Source of the DNA: Symsagittifera roscoffensis
Lineage: Eukaryota > Xenacoelomorpha > Acoela > Convolutidae
DNA length: 64,000 nucleotides
Reading direction: 5' to 3'
Assembly (NCBI RefSeq): GCF_963678635.1
Contig: NW_026971453.1
Coordinates: 22,870 to 86,869, forward strand
Shown piece by piece: positions 9,950-21,988 of the stretch (position 1 is its first letter; every line of letters begins with the position of its first letter). Position numbers and translations under genes: made by a program. The notes below the pieces were generated by a model. It was given only the letters and a program-made list of their open reading frames with translations, had not been told where the DNA came from and searched no databases.

Positions 9950-10542
9950 TTAAGAAATAGCTTCTCGATCGAATATTTTTTGTTGTTTGAGGCAATTATC
10001 AAGTGTGGTCGAATTATTTATTGGTTTTTTGACAAGTGGGTTGGGTTTTGTGAAAAATTGTTGGGGGCAAATTTTATGGTGATCGTGAGGTCTTCTTTTT
10101 CTTTATTTTTATTTGTCAAATGATCTGGGGTATTTTTGAGATTTTTATACTTTAGGCTAATTAAAATGGTCGTTCTTTTACTTTAGGCTAATTTAACATA
10201 TTTGTTTTGGGGGGTATTTGAGGTCTGAGTTGGGGAAATATTGTTGATCTTTGGGTTATTAGATAAGGGAGGGTTATGATATTATGGTGATATTTATTTG
10301 AGTTGTCAAGTTGGAGTGGTTTGCTTATTTTTGACCTGGAGGTCGCAAAGTTATAGTTATAGATATGCCTGGAGTTTAATATCGTTCGTCTAGTTGATTT
10401 GTGCTAGAGTTAGAGAAGGTGACGGATTGGATGAAACCTATTGGCTATTTATGAACTAGAGTCGCTGCGTGTTTGTCGGCATGTTATTTTGAAAAATGAA
10501 AGTTCAAAATATTTCAGAGGTGCAAAGATTATGAATATAAAA
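9950..10542. other. Spacer after integrase without recognised genes
   Basis: About 590 bases between the integrase stop and the first small membrane ORF. No ORF is convincing. The motif 'actttaggctaatt' occurs twice close together (about 10150 and 10180). The spacer could hold a splice acceptor or promoter for the downstream ORF cluster, but I see nothing decisive. Confidence 0.4.
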
Positions 10543-11945
10543 TTAAAGCTGTTTTTGAAATTCGACTTTCTTTAATATTTTAGATTGTGGGATGAATGTT
10601 TTATAGTTTTTACGTGGTTGATTTCTAAGTCGTGATGACTCTCTATGTTCTGATTTGTCGATTTGTTCTTGGGGTATTATTTTTTCTGTCAATTTTCTAT
10701 TTTTTCTTTCTTTTTGAGGTATATTTTGATCTAGCTTTTTTGTATTGTTTTTCGTTTTAGTTGATTTTTTATTTTGGTTTTCGAGGTGAATGTCATGTTG
10801 TTCCTTTGTTTTATTTTCCATATGTGGGTTATTTTGAATGACTTTTATACCTGTGAAAGAATATAATTGAGTTAGTTCGCGTAATGCGTATTCTTTTGGG
10901 TAATAAGGTAATAGATTGTTTCGATGTTGAACAATTTCTTTTTGGTCTGAGTCGGTGATTTTATATGTGACATCAGTGGGTTTGGCAATTATTTGGTATG
11001 GTCCGTTACGAAGGGGTTGTAATTTTTTAGAAATTCCTTTTTGAGTGTTAAAATTGGGTATTAAAACAAATGTTCCAATTTTTAAATCGGAGGCTGGTGT
11101 AAAGCGTGAATTTATTTGTTCATTAATGTTTTGCCTTTGTAACAACTTTTTTGTTACTTTTTGGTAAATTTCATTGTGTTTTTTATCTCTGTTTAAAATC
11201 CATTCGGTGTGTGTACCGGAGGCTAATTTAAGAATTTGTGGGTGATGAAAATGATCTTCATCGTGTGTGTGTAAAGGTAGGTTATAACAAATTGAGTCTT
11301 TATTCGGTTGACAATGACTTTGTGCATTTTTATGAGAGTTTGCTGTAAACATAATTGGTTTGCGTGGCTTTTGATTAAAAACCATTTCATATGGTGACAT
11401 TTCTAGAGTTGTCGTGATTTGTGAATTATATGCTAAGGGAAATAGTTTTACATCTGCTGACCATTCGGTGTATCTTGTATCATTTCCATTGATGATACAT
11501 CTAAGATATTCTTGTAGTGAACGGTTCATACCTTCGACTAAGCCGTTTGTCCAAGGTGCGTGAGATGTACGTGGTTTGTGTTTGATGTTATATAAATGAC
11601 ATAGTGTGATGATTTCATTATTTATGAATTCCGTACCGTTGTCTGTAACTAAAATTTCTGGTAGTCCGAATTTGGCTATCCAGTGTTCATAAAGTGTTGT
11701 GTAAGCGTAATAAGCGTTACAATGTGGTACTGGGTTAAGTGCTACATAATGTGTAAATGCGTCAACAATTACCATAATGTAGGAGTTTCCTTCGGATGAT
11801 GGTGAAATTGGTCCTTTTGTATCAAATGAAATACGGTGGTTAAAGTACAAACTTTGTCCTTTAAAATCTTGTTTTTGTGCTATTTGTTTTTGATTTGGAT
11901 AAGGTTTATTTAGCTGACATACTATACAATCATTGCATAGTATTT
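10543..11945 (-). pseudogene. int: Integrase catalytic core and C-terminal domain (element 1)
   Basis: The 435-codon frame from 11850 to 10543 shows all three catalytic positions: Asp in IVDAFTHY near residue 28, Asp in VTDNGTEF about 55 residues later, and Glu in NGLVEGMNRSL about 35 residues after that. A C-terminal domain with the RNGPYQII segment follows, then a Lys-rich tail. The frame stays open upstream to about 11945, where the Cys half of the HHCC zinc finger (CNDCIVC) lies. A frameshift near 11950 separates it from the His half. It would join element cDNA to host DNA. The catalytic residues are intact, but the pol frame around them is not. Confidence 0.88.
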
Positions 11946-12884
11946 TTATCCAAATTGGTGCATTTGGAAAATAAAAGTTTGTATGAAATTTGAATATGTT
12001 TTCTCTGATCCAGAGTGTCCTTTAATGTTTTGTGTATGTGAAATATTAAAAGCTATGAGAATCATACTTAAAGGGAGACAGGGAACTGTAGATTCATTTA
12101 ATTGGTATTCTAGAATGTCTGTGTTTTCATTAATTGTTGTATTATTAAATTTTCGAAAATATCGGAGGAGTGTTTTATTTCCTAAAATTGTTGTATCTGC
12201 CTTTACGGGTTTAGTTTTATATTTGTGCCATGATTTTAGTTGTCTAATTATTGGGTCAAGATTTTGATATTGTTTCAAAGTATTAACTGTAATTTTATCT
12301 GTTGGGGGGAGAAAAATGTTTTCAATTTCTAATTTAGATAAAGGAATTGTATCAGGTGGGTCATGGAGGTCAAAAACTTGATTTAATGTGTATTTTGAAT
12401 CGTTTGTTTGTGGTCCTGATAAATTTATTTTATCAGTTAAATTTTCTTTTTCAATTAACGGAAAAAGGTCTTTTTTATGCGGGTGTTGTTTTATTCTTTT
12501 TTGTTGGGTGTTATTTTTTATCCATTGTGAATATGGAATTGGTTTAAAAGTTGATGTTCCAAGTAGATCAACTTCGTAGTGGTTATTTTGGCAATCTAAA
12601 TAAAGTGGGAAGTGTTGTAGATTATTTATCTGTGATTGTTCAACGTCAGTTTTTACTGCATATTTGCATTCTAGTCGGGGTGATGTTTCGTTTTCTGCAA
12701 GGTAAAATTTTATATTTTTGGGTATTTCAACTGTAGTTTTACGTGTAAGTAATTCAGGTGGTGTATTTCGACTTAAAGTGTCTGGTAATGCAAGATTCTT
12801 TCCTGCTGTCCAAACTATATGTAAGTTTGGGAATTTCATTAGAATTAATTGAAATCTATAAACTCGGTGATTTGGATTGGATTT
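11946..12884 (-). pseudogene. pol: RNase H C-terminus, connection and integrase zinc-finger start (element 1)
   Basis: The 297-codon frame (12839 to 11946) begins with the end of RNase H and its conserved WTAGKNLALPDTLSRN segment, the Ty3 equivalent of the terminal Asp motif. About 200 residues of linker follow, then His residues of the integrase zinc finger (HTQNIKGHSG). A frameshift at about 12885 splits it from the RT/RNase H frame, and another near 11950 from the integrase core. I see no further domain in the linker. Confidence 0.8.
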
Positions 12885-13739
12885 TTATGTAAAGAGAAAA
12901 ATGATTGGTTTGTGATCTGTGAATAGAACTGTTGGATGTTTTGATCCAAGTATCAGAAATTCATATTCTGTTAGTGTATATATTATGGCTGTACATTCTC
13001 TCATTAGAGTTGAGAGTCGTAGCTCTGCTTGAGTGAATAATCGAGAATTTGCTGATATAAGATTCATTTTGTTTGTACCATTGTGTGATTGTAATAATGC
13101 TGCGCCGATGCCAAAATTCGAAGCATCGCACATTGCATAGAATGGTTGATTTGGATCTGGAATTGTATTCGAAATTTGTTCAGTTAAGAGTTTTTTAATT
13201 TCTTCAAATCGTGCTTGATGTTCTGTGTTCCATTCAAAATTATTTTGTTGTCTAAGTATGTTATAGAATGGTCTTAGGTATAATTGCATTTTATAGACAT
13301 AATTGCTTAAAAAATTTAACATTCCAAGGAATTCTTGGATTTTCTTTTTGTTTGTTGGTGGTTGGAGCTTCTGAATAGCATCAATGCGTGATTTTAATGG
13401 AGTGATTGTTTTTTTTTCTATATTGTGTCCTAAGAATTTAACTTGTGTTAAAAAGAAGTCTGATTTATCGGGGGCGGCCTTCAGATTTTCGTTCTGAAGT
13501 ATTTTGTGATAGTGTTCTAAAACATTGAACATTTCTTCTTTTGTCTGTGATTGCATAAAAATATCGTCTAAATAGGTGATTGCGTTTTTCTTGAGTATTA
13601 GTGGTCTAAAAATTTTGCTCCTAAAAGCTGAAAATGCTGCTGGTCCTATGGATATTCCATAGAATAGGCGGTTGAATTCATATTGCTGATTTCCAATAAC
13701 AAATTGTGTTAAGCGTCGCGATTGTTCATCTAGTGGCAT
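12885..13739 (-). pseudogene. pol: Reverse transcriptase palm/thumb and RNase H (element 1)
   Basis: The 284-codon frame contains the RT active site ITYLDDIF (residues about 56-63), the ...GHNIEKKTITP and FLGMLNFLSNYV thumb motifs, and an RNase H beginning with a DASNFGIGAAL segment and reaching TDHKP. All are in the usual Ty3/gypsy order. An in-frame TAA at 13740-13742 lies between it and the preceding RT fingers, and a frameshift at 12885 cuts the RNase H end. The catalytic YLDD is intact. Confidence 0.88.
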
Positions 13740-14480
13740 TTAATTATATGCACTATTCATATCTGCGGTTTTAAAGTATTTTCCGTTTATTTTTGTTAAA
13801 ATAACTTGTATTGGTTCAATAGGCCAATTGCATTTTGATTCGTCTATTAGTGAATTAAGATATCTAGCGTCTAGAACTATTTTTAATGATTCTCCTTTTG
13901 CTAGGATGATAACAGGGTTGATAAATGTGTTACCTTTTGGTTGTTCTTCTTTGTTTACCGGTGAGATATTTTTGTATTGTTCTAAGATATCGAGTAATCT
14001 GTTCACTTTATCGTGTAAATGAATTGGTACTTTACTTGCTCTTTGTTTTTTGAAAACTGCGTCAGGTTTTAATGGGAGATGTAGTGATGAACTGATTTTG
14101 CCAACATCAAATTTGGATGTTGCATAGACTGATGAATATTTTATTAGCTGTTTGGCTAACTTATCAAATTCGTCTTGTGTTATTTGTGAATGTTGGAAGT
14201 TAAACATTATTAAAAATTTCTGTTGATTCTCTGTATAGTTATTTCTGTTGAATGTAGGTTTGAAATATGGGGTTTTTGTGAAATAATCTGTATTTCTTTT
14301 TTCATTACTTATTATATTATTTATGGATAATTCTTCATTAAGAATTGTGGATTGACAAATATCTAATAATTGGAGTATATTATTTACGCGGTATGCTTTT
14401 TCGTGTATTGGTGATATCGTAGCGTTGGTTTCGCAATATCCTAAAAGTTCTAAAGGTAATGTTACTTGATAGGGTATACT
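13740..14480 (-). pseudogene. pol: Reverse transcriptase fingers/palm N-terminus (element 1)
   Basis: Open in one frame from about 14480 to the TAA at 13740-13742. It contains the INPVIILAKGESLKIVLDARYLN segment in parts (RT motif 1, LDARYLN) and the first catalytic Asp in FKTADMNSAYN. The stop replaces the residue directly after SAYN, where related elements carry Gln or His. Upstream of about 14207 the same frame continues through a region that in other Ty3 elements holds the aspartic protease. I find no Asp-Thr/Ser-Gly motif there. Confidence 0.8.
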
Positions 14481-15291
14481 TTTGTATATTTTGATAGATG
14501 TGATTTGTATTCAAGCATTTTGTTTTGTCATTTTCATTGGATTTATTTGTAGTGTTGATTTCGTTAGTTTCTTGTGCCGTTTGTGTGGAATGGATGGGTT
14601 CAATATAATAATTGTGAAGGAGTTCTAATTGATTTTCATTTATATGTGATGAGAAAGGTTGTTCATATATAATAGGTTTGTAGTCATTTTCGACTGCTAT
14701 CATATTGATGGAGATAGTGTTTTCTGTATCACTTTCTGAATCTGATGATCCACAGTTTATTTGATTTAGTAGTAGTTTGTCATTTACTGTGTCATCAATA
14801 CCTGGGGGGTCTGATGTTGTTTCTGGATTTGATTGTACGTGATTAATATGTCTTTGATGTTTAGGTTTGCTACTTCTGTGGCGATTGTTAGAATTATTAT
14901 AATGGTTATTATTTCTGTGTGGTGATTGGGAATAATTTCTATAACGATTATTATAACTTGAATGTCGATTTTGTGAATTATTTCGTGATCTGTTTTGATA
15001 ATTATCGTTTGGTCTGTTATAGTTTAATCTGTTATATGAGTTATTCCTTGATTGATTGTTCGGGTAATTCTGATTTCGGTTGTTTGAATAACTTCTATTT
15101 CGATTATTGAAGTAGTTTCTATTTCTATTATATGATGAGTTTCGTGACTGATTGTTTGGATAGTATTTATTCCTTGATTGGGAATTAGATCTAGAAACAA
15201 ATTGTGTTGTATTCGAATTTGATCTGGAGTAGTTATTTCGACTATTTGGTCTATTGTAATGATTTTGTGACGAATTTTGTGTATTTCTTCG
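14380..15291 (-). pseudogene. Asn/Ser/Arg-rich gag-pol linker (element 1)
   Basis: In the same frame as gag, starting right after the TAA at 15292-15294 and open to 14380. The first 170 codons are a low-complexity chain of Asn, Ser, Arg and Tyr built from units like NRNYFNNRNRSYSNNRN. An acidic Ser/Asp/Glu patch follows, then an ordinary-looking stretch. Near 14480 the protein-like reading moves to the RT frame. The basic Asn-rich part could bind nucleic acid like a nucleocapsid tail. Identity of frame across the stop suggests either stop-codon readthrough or one fused gag-pol with a nonsense mutation. Confidence 0.6.
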
Positions 15292-17890
15292 TTATGGTGA
15301 TCTTCCTCTATAACTTGAGTTATATGGTGATTGAGTTCTCGTGTAATTGGTATTGTTCGGAAGTGGTTTTCCTGAACTGTTGTTGCTGTATAAATTTTTG
15401 TTTGGTAGATTTTGATCTTTCTTCATGTATTGATAGAATGAATTATTGGGTTCTTTATATTTTTGAGGTTTGTTTTGATTGTCCTGTTGTTTTTGTCTAC
15501 ATTCAGAAATACTACGTCCGTATCGTCGGCAATAATTACACCATTTTTTGAAAGATGGTTTGCCTTTAAAGTTTGGATGTTTTTCATAAATATTGAGTAT
15601 TTCAGTGATTTTTTCAACGAGGTCTGTATCTGATTCCTGTATATTGTTGATATTTGTGGTATTTGTTTCAATTCGGTTAACATATTGTAATTTCAGATTT
15701 TCTGTTTCTTCAAGTTTCATTGTGATTTCCGCTTGCTCTAGTTTGTCTACTAGTTTTCGAAAATCTAAATCGGGCTCTCGAATTGAGGAGGGATGGGATG
15801 CTCTCTTTTTTATTGCTATTTTCCTTAATTGAGGTGTTAAGGTCATCATTAAGATTTCTGTCATTTTTGTGTTTTTATAGTCGTGTGTATTTAATGAATA
15901 TGCTTTTCGAACTAGTGTTTCGATACGTACTGCTAATTGTTTGATGGTTTCATTTGGTAATCTGCGAATTTCATTACATAAAACTCTTTGTTGTTGTTTG
16001 TTTCTTTCGGAGTCAAACATTTTTGAAAATTCTTGTGTAAATCTTTTCCAATTTGATTTTATTTCTATAGGCAATACTGAAAACCATTTTTGGGCTGCGC
16101 CGTCTAAAGTTGTCTGTATCAACGCTGTGCGTCGATGTATCCAATTTTGATGTAGTGGCGTATTAATTGGTTCAGGTCCTATATTTAAAATTAAATTAGC
16201 TGTTACTGCATTTAAATAATCTTCTACAGAATATTCAGGGTCTGTTCCTGTGAATACCATTAATGGTTTGTTTGATGTTATTGATGATCCACCCATAAGG
16301 TATGGATTCATTGTCATTTGTAATGATTCTGCGGCATTTGGCATTTGTGAAAAATTTGAAAGTTGATTTTTTGTTATTTCGTGTTGTTGAAGATAATATG
16401 GGAGTGGTATTTCATTTTGCATTTGTGTTGGTTGATACGAGTGTGTAATCATTGGGTTTTGTGGCTGAATTGGTTGAAAAGATTGTGTATTAATTGGGTT
16501 TTGCATTTGTATTGGTTGTTGATTTTGTGTATCTATTGGGTGTGGAGAAAAAATTCTATGATATGTATGTGGTTTCTGCACTCTTTGTCCACAATATTCT
16601 TGAGTGTATGGTGCAAATATATCTGGTTGTAAATAATCATCATCAGAGGATAGATAATCCGTTTGATGAGGTGCTTGTTTTTTATTTTTATTCTGTTGAA
16701 AGAATGGGTAATTTTCACTACGATCCTGTGGAGGATGTGAATTAGTTTGAAAATTTACTGAGTTGGTTGTTGCCATTGGATTATCCCAATATTGAGATCT
16801 TATCTGATTATTATTATTTTTTCGTGGGGGATAGTTTGTTTTTGATGAATGTGTGTAATTATAATTGTGTTCCGCAAAAGTGTTTCTTGTGAATGTTCTG
16901 CGTGTTTTTGACGGTATTGTCATGGGTCTATATGTTTGATAATCCATTTGTGAATATTTTGGAGCAACCGAAGGTTTAACGGTTGATTGTAAGGTTACCT
17001 GTGCTAGTGAAGTGTTTGTATTTCTTGGTGTTGTTAAATTTGGACGTATCGGTGAAATACTTTGTTGTGTAGTTGTTGTTGTTTGGACGATTTCTTCATT
17101 TATGAAGTGTGATGGTGTCTGAATATCTTGTTGAGTGAGACTCCTAGTTCCATTAAGGTTTTCAGTGTGTATGACGGTCGTATTTAAACTGTTATTTCGC
17201 GTATCAGGTAAAAATGTATTGTAGTTTAATGGTGTTGCATCAATGGTTAATGGTACTACTCTTACATAATCTCTTGCATAAGATATTGTACTTATTGCTT
17301 GACTTGAGATTGATTGTGGGATATTTATGAATGCATAATGAGACCATTTGGGGTCCCAAATGTAGTCTGATTGTTTTGTGATGGCGGTATCATCGTTTGA
17401 ATTTTGAGGTCTAAATTTTTTTCTTGCTTGTGAAATTAAATCTATATTATGTGTGAAATAATCTATTATAAACCATGCCAAAATTTTTTGTAAGTCATGT
17501 TTTGTATGTTGTGAAACTTCATCTTTAGTGAAATTTTCTTTAATTATATGTAGGAAAGTTGAAAATAGTGTGATTTCATGTCGTACCCTTATATGTTTGG
17601 ATGTCTCTGTCGGTGAGACATTTGAGATTGGGGTTTCGTTTTCTAATATTGAAATATAACTATATATTATTGCAAAAACTTCATTAGTGAATATGGAGTT
17701 TGCTCTTTGTGAGTTATGATATTGTATGCTTTTTATATATTCTAAGAATACTTTTGAAAATTCTAAGTCAAGATCGTCTGTTTGAATTACATATCTGCGG
17801 TGATTCGGGTTTGGTGTACTGAATTCTATGGTGTAGATTCCGTATTGTTGTGTTAATTTACATATATATTTCAGATAGTGATTAATAGTT
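15292..17890 (-). pseudogene. gag: Gag capsid and zinc-knuckle region (element 1)
   Basis: The 729-codon frame from 17481 is open further upstream to about 17890. A Gln/Pro-rich central part contains three imperfect repeats of about 17 residues (QPIQMQNPINTQSF-like, 16380-16560). Next comes a retrotransposon-type capsid domain with the WFSVLP...WKRFTQEFSKMF landmark, and then a single zinc knuckle CNYCRRYGRSISEC. In the knuckle the usual His of Cx2Cx4Hx4C is Arg. Gag forms the particle shell and packages RNA. A frameshift near 17890 separates this from the N-terminus, and a TAA at 15292-15294 ends it. Confidence 0.8.
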
Positions 17891-18511
17891 TGTCTTGATT
17901 TTTACGTCTGGGAACTCTGCTTTACATGGGCTGATTCCGGGTTCAAACAAATTTAGGAGGAAATTCTTGCAAAGATCATGTTGTCCTCTATTATCGGGTG
18001 CATCTACGAGGAAGGGGTAGATATCGTCATCATCTGGACTATCTTCACTTGGAGTGTGTGTTTGGCTCATTTTTTGTTTAATGACTGTTAATAGGTAATT
18101 ATCGATGTGTCTAATTGGTTGATTCCAATTATACAAGTGTACTGGTTTGTGTTTATATTGCTTTTTTATTCTTCTTTTTCCTCTTTTTGATGAATTTGAA
18201 GTTGTTTCTGAGTCTGAAAAATATAATTGATCGTGGATGGGGCAATTTTTATCTATAGATTATTTTAATTTATAAAGTTCGTCTAAATTGTTGGCTTCTG
18301 ATTCTGAAAATGCGTTTCTATTTTTGGAAAATCTTTTTCGTGTTATTTGTCTTTGTTTGGTTATTATTTTCTTTTTTAGTGTTTGTCGTTTTGTTCTAAT
18401 ATATCCAACTGTTTGTGTATGAGGTGTGATTACAAGGTCGTATTTTTTGTTATCTATTTCACAGTTGTGTAAAACGATTGTTTGTTTGTTTCCTAGATTT
18501 TTAAATGACAT
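17882..18511 (-). pseudogene. gag: Gag N-terminus (element 1)
   Basis: Starts with ATG at 18511 (MSFKNLGNKQ) and is open to 17882 except for an in-frame TAA at 18260-18262. The left copy has Glu at that position, so this is a private nonsense mutation. The first 80 residues are basic (Lys/Arg/Gln), followed by a Ser/Lys/Arg patch and an acidic DDDD run. A frameshift near 17890 joins it to the main gag frame. Adding it gives a Gag of about 1070 codons, unusually long. Confidence 0.72.
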
Positions 18512-20170
18512 AAGGTTTAGGATGACGGATGCAAAAAGTTGTTAGATGATTTCTATTTTCTTAAATTGTTAGTCCTTACGATTTTTTGGTTAGCTTAACC
18601 TGGGTCTATTTGTTCAGGGTTGGAGAGAAAAGTATATCGATTCCGAAGAATGATTTTTTACTTTCTCGTGGCTAGTATAAGCTAAGGTGTTAACTTACTT
18701 AATCTTACTTAGGGGTAGTGATTGTGTTCAAGGGTTGGAGAATAGTAAATCGATCCACAAGGTTCAGGTACAATTAGAACGCGAGTAGTTCGTTAGATAC
18801 TATTTTAAACTTACTAAGTCTAAGATTTATCCTGGGTCTGATAAGAGGAGGGTTCAAGTGAAGGATGAATAACCGAAGTTCTTCACTGTTTATCCTAATT
18901 TGAATGATTAGTTTTGTTCAAAAATTTCTATTAGTCTTGGGTTTTTTGAAAGGGTTGGATAGTGAATCGACGTTTGAGGTCGTTAGACACTAGCTAAGTG
19001 GGTGGGGGAGAACAAAATTGTTCTTTTTGATCCAAGGATAAGCCTTGATGATCAAGTTTTAAATTTAATTAAATAGAAAATTAATTAAGATCCAAGGATA
19101 AGCCTTGATGATCTGATTTTAAAATTAAGTGAATTTAAGTTTAAAATGGTTTAAATTTGTTTAAGAAAAAGATTTAGTGTTTTAATGATATTAGTGAGCT
19201 TATGATTGCTGTTATATTTTAGGTGATGAAGCTGGGACAACTGATGATTTTATGATTACTAACAGTTTATTGTCATGCTACTAATTTTTGTTTTGATTTT
19301 CAATAAATATTTTCCAAACATGTTTTATATAATACTGCAGAATTTTAAGAAAACGATCTGAGATCTTTTTATCAATCGTTATTGTATATTAATAGTTTTG
19401 TTTAGCGCCTGAAATGATTATGAAGATTGAATTCAAGATTTTATGTTTGCAAATGAAAATCTAAATTCATTGCTACTAAAATTCTAAATATAAAAGTTTG
19501 TGTTGGCTTTTGCCGTACTATCATATAACTATTTGGTAAGTTTCTACTTTGTCGTATGTCGTCTCTGGTTCGAGGTCTTCTTCCAATTCCGGGTAGTTCT
19601 ATTATCGTTCGGAATATCGGCTCTGATCTATTGAGTCGTAGAGACATTTCGATTAAATTTTCGTCGTGTAACATTTTAAAAATGTTTTGTCTAAATTCTA
19701 ATCTATTATTGGTTAATTCTAAGCTATTAAGGTCTTGTTCGAGACTTATGGTCGCACCAGATGAGTTAGGACCGATGGGTATAACTCATAGAGTAATTTC
19801 GGATAGGGTACACCGTCTGCTCGTCACGCTATCATATTTTCGGCCGGATAGATTCGTGCAACTTCTTAGTCTAATACCGATCCTAATCTTACTCTTATAC
19901 TATCTAGTCTCAGGTTGTTTAACTAGTCTCTGCTAGGCTCAATAGATCTAGGGTATACTGGTTTATTGCGGTTGCTGAAGTTCTCTTGGAGAGGCAACTA
20001 ATTTCTAAGTTAAATTCAAATCTCTCTGGTGCTGAAATTACAAGTAATTTCAGCACTTACAAATAAGTGGGTTGTTAGTTAGATGGATCATGATTGGTTA
20101 ATATTAAATACTTTACAGTGGTAAAATATCTAATTTATCCAATCATAAAATGTAGTTTAGATCAGGTTCC
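18512..20170 (-). repeat. Right (5') LTR-like direct repeat plus leader
   Basis: The 5' copy of the terminal repeat for the minus-strand element. It aligns with 578-2448 except at about 19530-19780, where the two copies are unrelated. The outer end is at about 20169, after which similarity to the left copy stops. The leader portion next to gag carries three diverged copies of a 'gggttgga.a.tagtaaatcgat' motif (about 18618, 18738, 18953), also present at about 684, 800 and 1040 on the left. ORFs inside it look like chance. Confidence 0.75.
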
Positions 20171-20514
20171 AGAAGTTATTCTTTAAAATATTTGGAACAT
20201 CAACTGACAGACGATGTGAAACAATGGCATTTATCAATACAATTGACAAAGTTAACAAAAACTGGTTAACAAAAGTCCTCCATGGAAGCAACAGTTTCTC
20301 TTGAAAGAACAACTTTGTTACGAAATCTGAAATTCAACGTCTGAGAGTAAAAGTACGATAAACTTCGTAGTTCATATTGCAATGGCCACCGTTTGTTCGT
20401 ACACAGCACTAAAAACAAAAAAACAGCACTTGTTTTCTAGCTGAGACACGTTGTTCAAAATGTACACTGGCTACTTTTTCTTCGTTCGCTGGCACCACAA
20501 ACATTCCTACCTTG
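20171..20514. other. Unannotated flank of element 1
   Basis: About 340 bases with no ORF or repeat I can support. It lies between the outer LTR end and the putative inverted-repeat element. No target-site duplication can be tested because the other outer LTR end is outside the window. Confidence 0.4.
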
Positions 20515-20539
20515 GATCGTGTCCCTTGTTGTTAAGCTA

Positions 20540-20663
20540 ATCAGCAACCTGCCTATCACAACAGCCAGCAAAAACGGTTTCTTCTCGTTAGTAGAGTTTT
20601 GTATCGTGTTTCGGATCCTAAGGAGGGGGGTTCTTCCTAAGGGGGGGGGGTCCTCACGGCTGC
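20540..20663. repeat. Direct repeat, copy 1 of a ~125 bp unit
   Basis: Runs from 'atcagcaacctgcctatcac' to the G-rich 'gggggggggtcctcacg' end. It is nearly identical to 21866-21988 about 1.33 kb away. It ends at the G-rich boundary, after which the two copies diverge. The near identity suggests recent duplication or insertion. Confidence 0.75.
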
Positions 20664-21865
20664 AGTTTGCTAAGAGTTTGAGTGAGTAGATTTATACACA
20701 TCATTATTTTTTAGATGATCTAGAAATAGTTTGCCCTTCCCATGATATCAACGCAAAACCATTTGAAAGCTCGATTGGTCACCAAAATCACTATTTGGCT
20801 CAGCGTTTTTGAAACTCAGCGTTTTCGAAACATTCAATTAAAAACAATTGAGCTGTTCAAATATTTATCTTTCTGCGCCGACTGTTTTTATGGTCGCATC
20901 AAGCAGAAAAGTTGTTATTGTAGAAAGCAACGCACAGACGATATTACTCGCAGAAACACTACTTTCCTTTGCATCAACTAAAAGCAATTGCAGATAAAAT
21001 TCCGTAGCACAGATATCAACCACCGTTGTCAAAAAAACTTAAAATGTTTCCGACCAATCAATGAAAACAAAGTTGCCACCGAGGCACTTTGCCATTGTAA
21101 TTTTCAGCTGCAGTATATGCTCCAATTGAACGCAGCAAAACAACATTTCACCAAGTTTAAAAGGGAGGCAGCTTTTTGGCCAAAATTGATATCAAAAAAA
21201 GACCGATTGATTGTTACTAAGCAATTCAAACTTTACTGGAGCTGTCTACAACAGGTCCGGAGCATAAAACAATTCTTCTGGTTAAAGCACTCTGTCATTC
21301 AAGTAATTCCATTCTCCTCTGACCAGAATACATAAGTGATCTAATTAAAAATCTCAGGACAGTTGATGAGTCGGTAGTAGCTTCAGATAATATCAAGAAA
21401 AAACTCTCCCATCTGCTTTGAAAACATGTTTTTATGATGATACAATCAACCGCTGGATGAAAGACCGCTGGATGAAAAATATATCACAAAATTAATTAAT
21501 AAAAGCTCCTTATGGATGAAATTGTTCAAACTTTTTAGTGTGCCACGGTGGCTAAAAATCAGTTTCGGCTCTTCAATGTATCTTCCATAAAGGTGATTTT
21601 GTTTGGACCAAAAATGTTTCAAAGAGAACTAAAACTTTTCAAACGATTGCTGATACGAATACCAAAAAAGTCTTCCGATTTATGCAAGAAAGAATCTTTC
21701 AAGATTTAACATGTTATCACATGAAACTCTAGTGCAAGGATAAAGTATACCTACCAATTAACTACAGAATTGCCAAAGCCCCATTAAACTTGCTTCAGCT
21801 TCCAATACAGAAAAAAAACGTCACAAAAATTGTTCATCAATGATTATGATATAGGCTACCTTAAA

Positions 21866-21988
21866 TCAGCAACCTGCCTATCACAACAGCCAGCAAAAAC
21901 GGTTTCTTCTCGTTAGTAGAGTTTTGTATCGTGTTTCGGATCCTAAGGAGGGGGGTTCTTCCTAAGGGGGGGGGGGTCCTCACGTAAA
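21866..21988. repeat. Direct repeat, copy 2 of a ~125 bp unit
   Basis: Second copy of the unit at 20540-20663, same orientation, differing mainly in the length of the G run. Its last 65 bases are also the left part of the 217 bp foldback unit at 21922-22138. Confidence 0.75.

Larger units (their letters stand above)
1..20170 (-). mobile_element. Element 1: giant env-bearing Ty3/gypsy-type LTR retroelement
   Basis: The coding order on the minus strand is gag, Asn-rich linker, RT, RNase H, integrase, two small membrane ORFs, a Pro-rich ORF, an env-like glycoprotein and a 620-codon ORF. The set is enclosed by two copies of a direct repeat of about 2 kb. RNase H before integrase, the YLDD box and the D,D(35)E integrase place it in Ty3/gypsy. 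The internal part is about 14.5 kb, far more than the 4-6 kb of ordinary Ty3 elements. Single stops and frameshifts interrupt gag, pol and env, so this copy is dead. Both repeats continue into gag, which implies neighbouring copies in tandem. The true left limit lies outside the window. Confidence 0.85.

Noticed and set aside
19556-19936. 126-codon plus-strand ORF inside the right LTR
   Set aside because: Opposite to element transcription, spans the junction of the exchanged U3 cassette, and is not kept in the left copy.
20742-21335. Transposase in the 1.6 kb inverted-repeat element
   Set aside because: The 79- and 115-codon ORFs have no DDE/D pattern or other recognisable domain.
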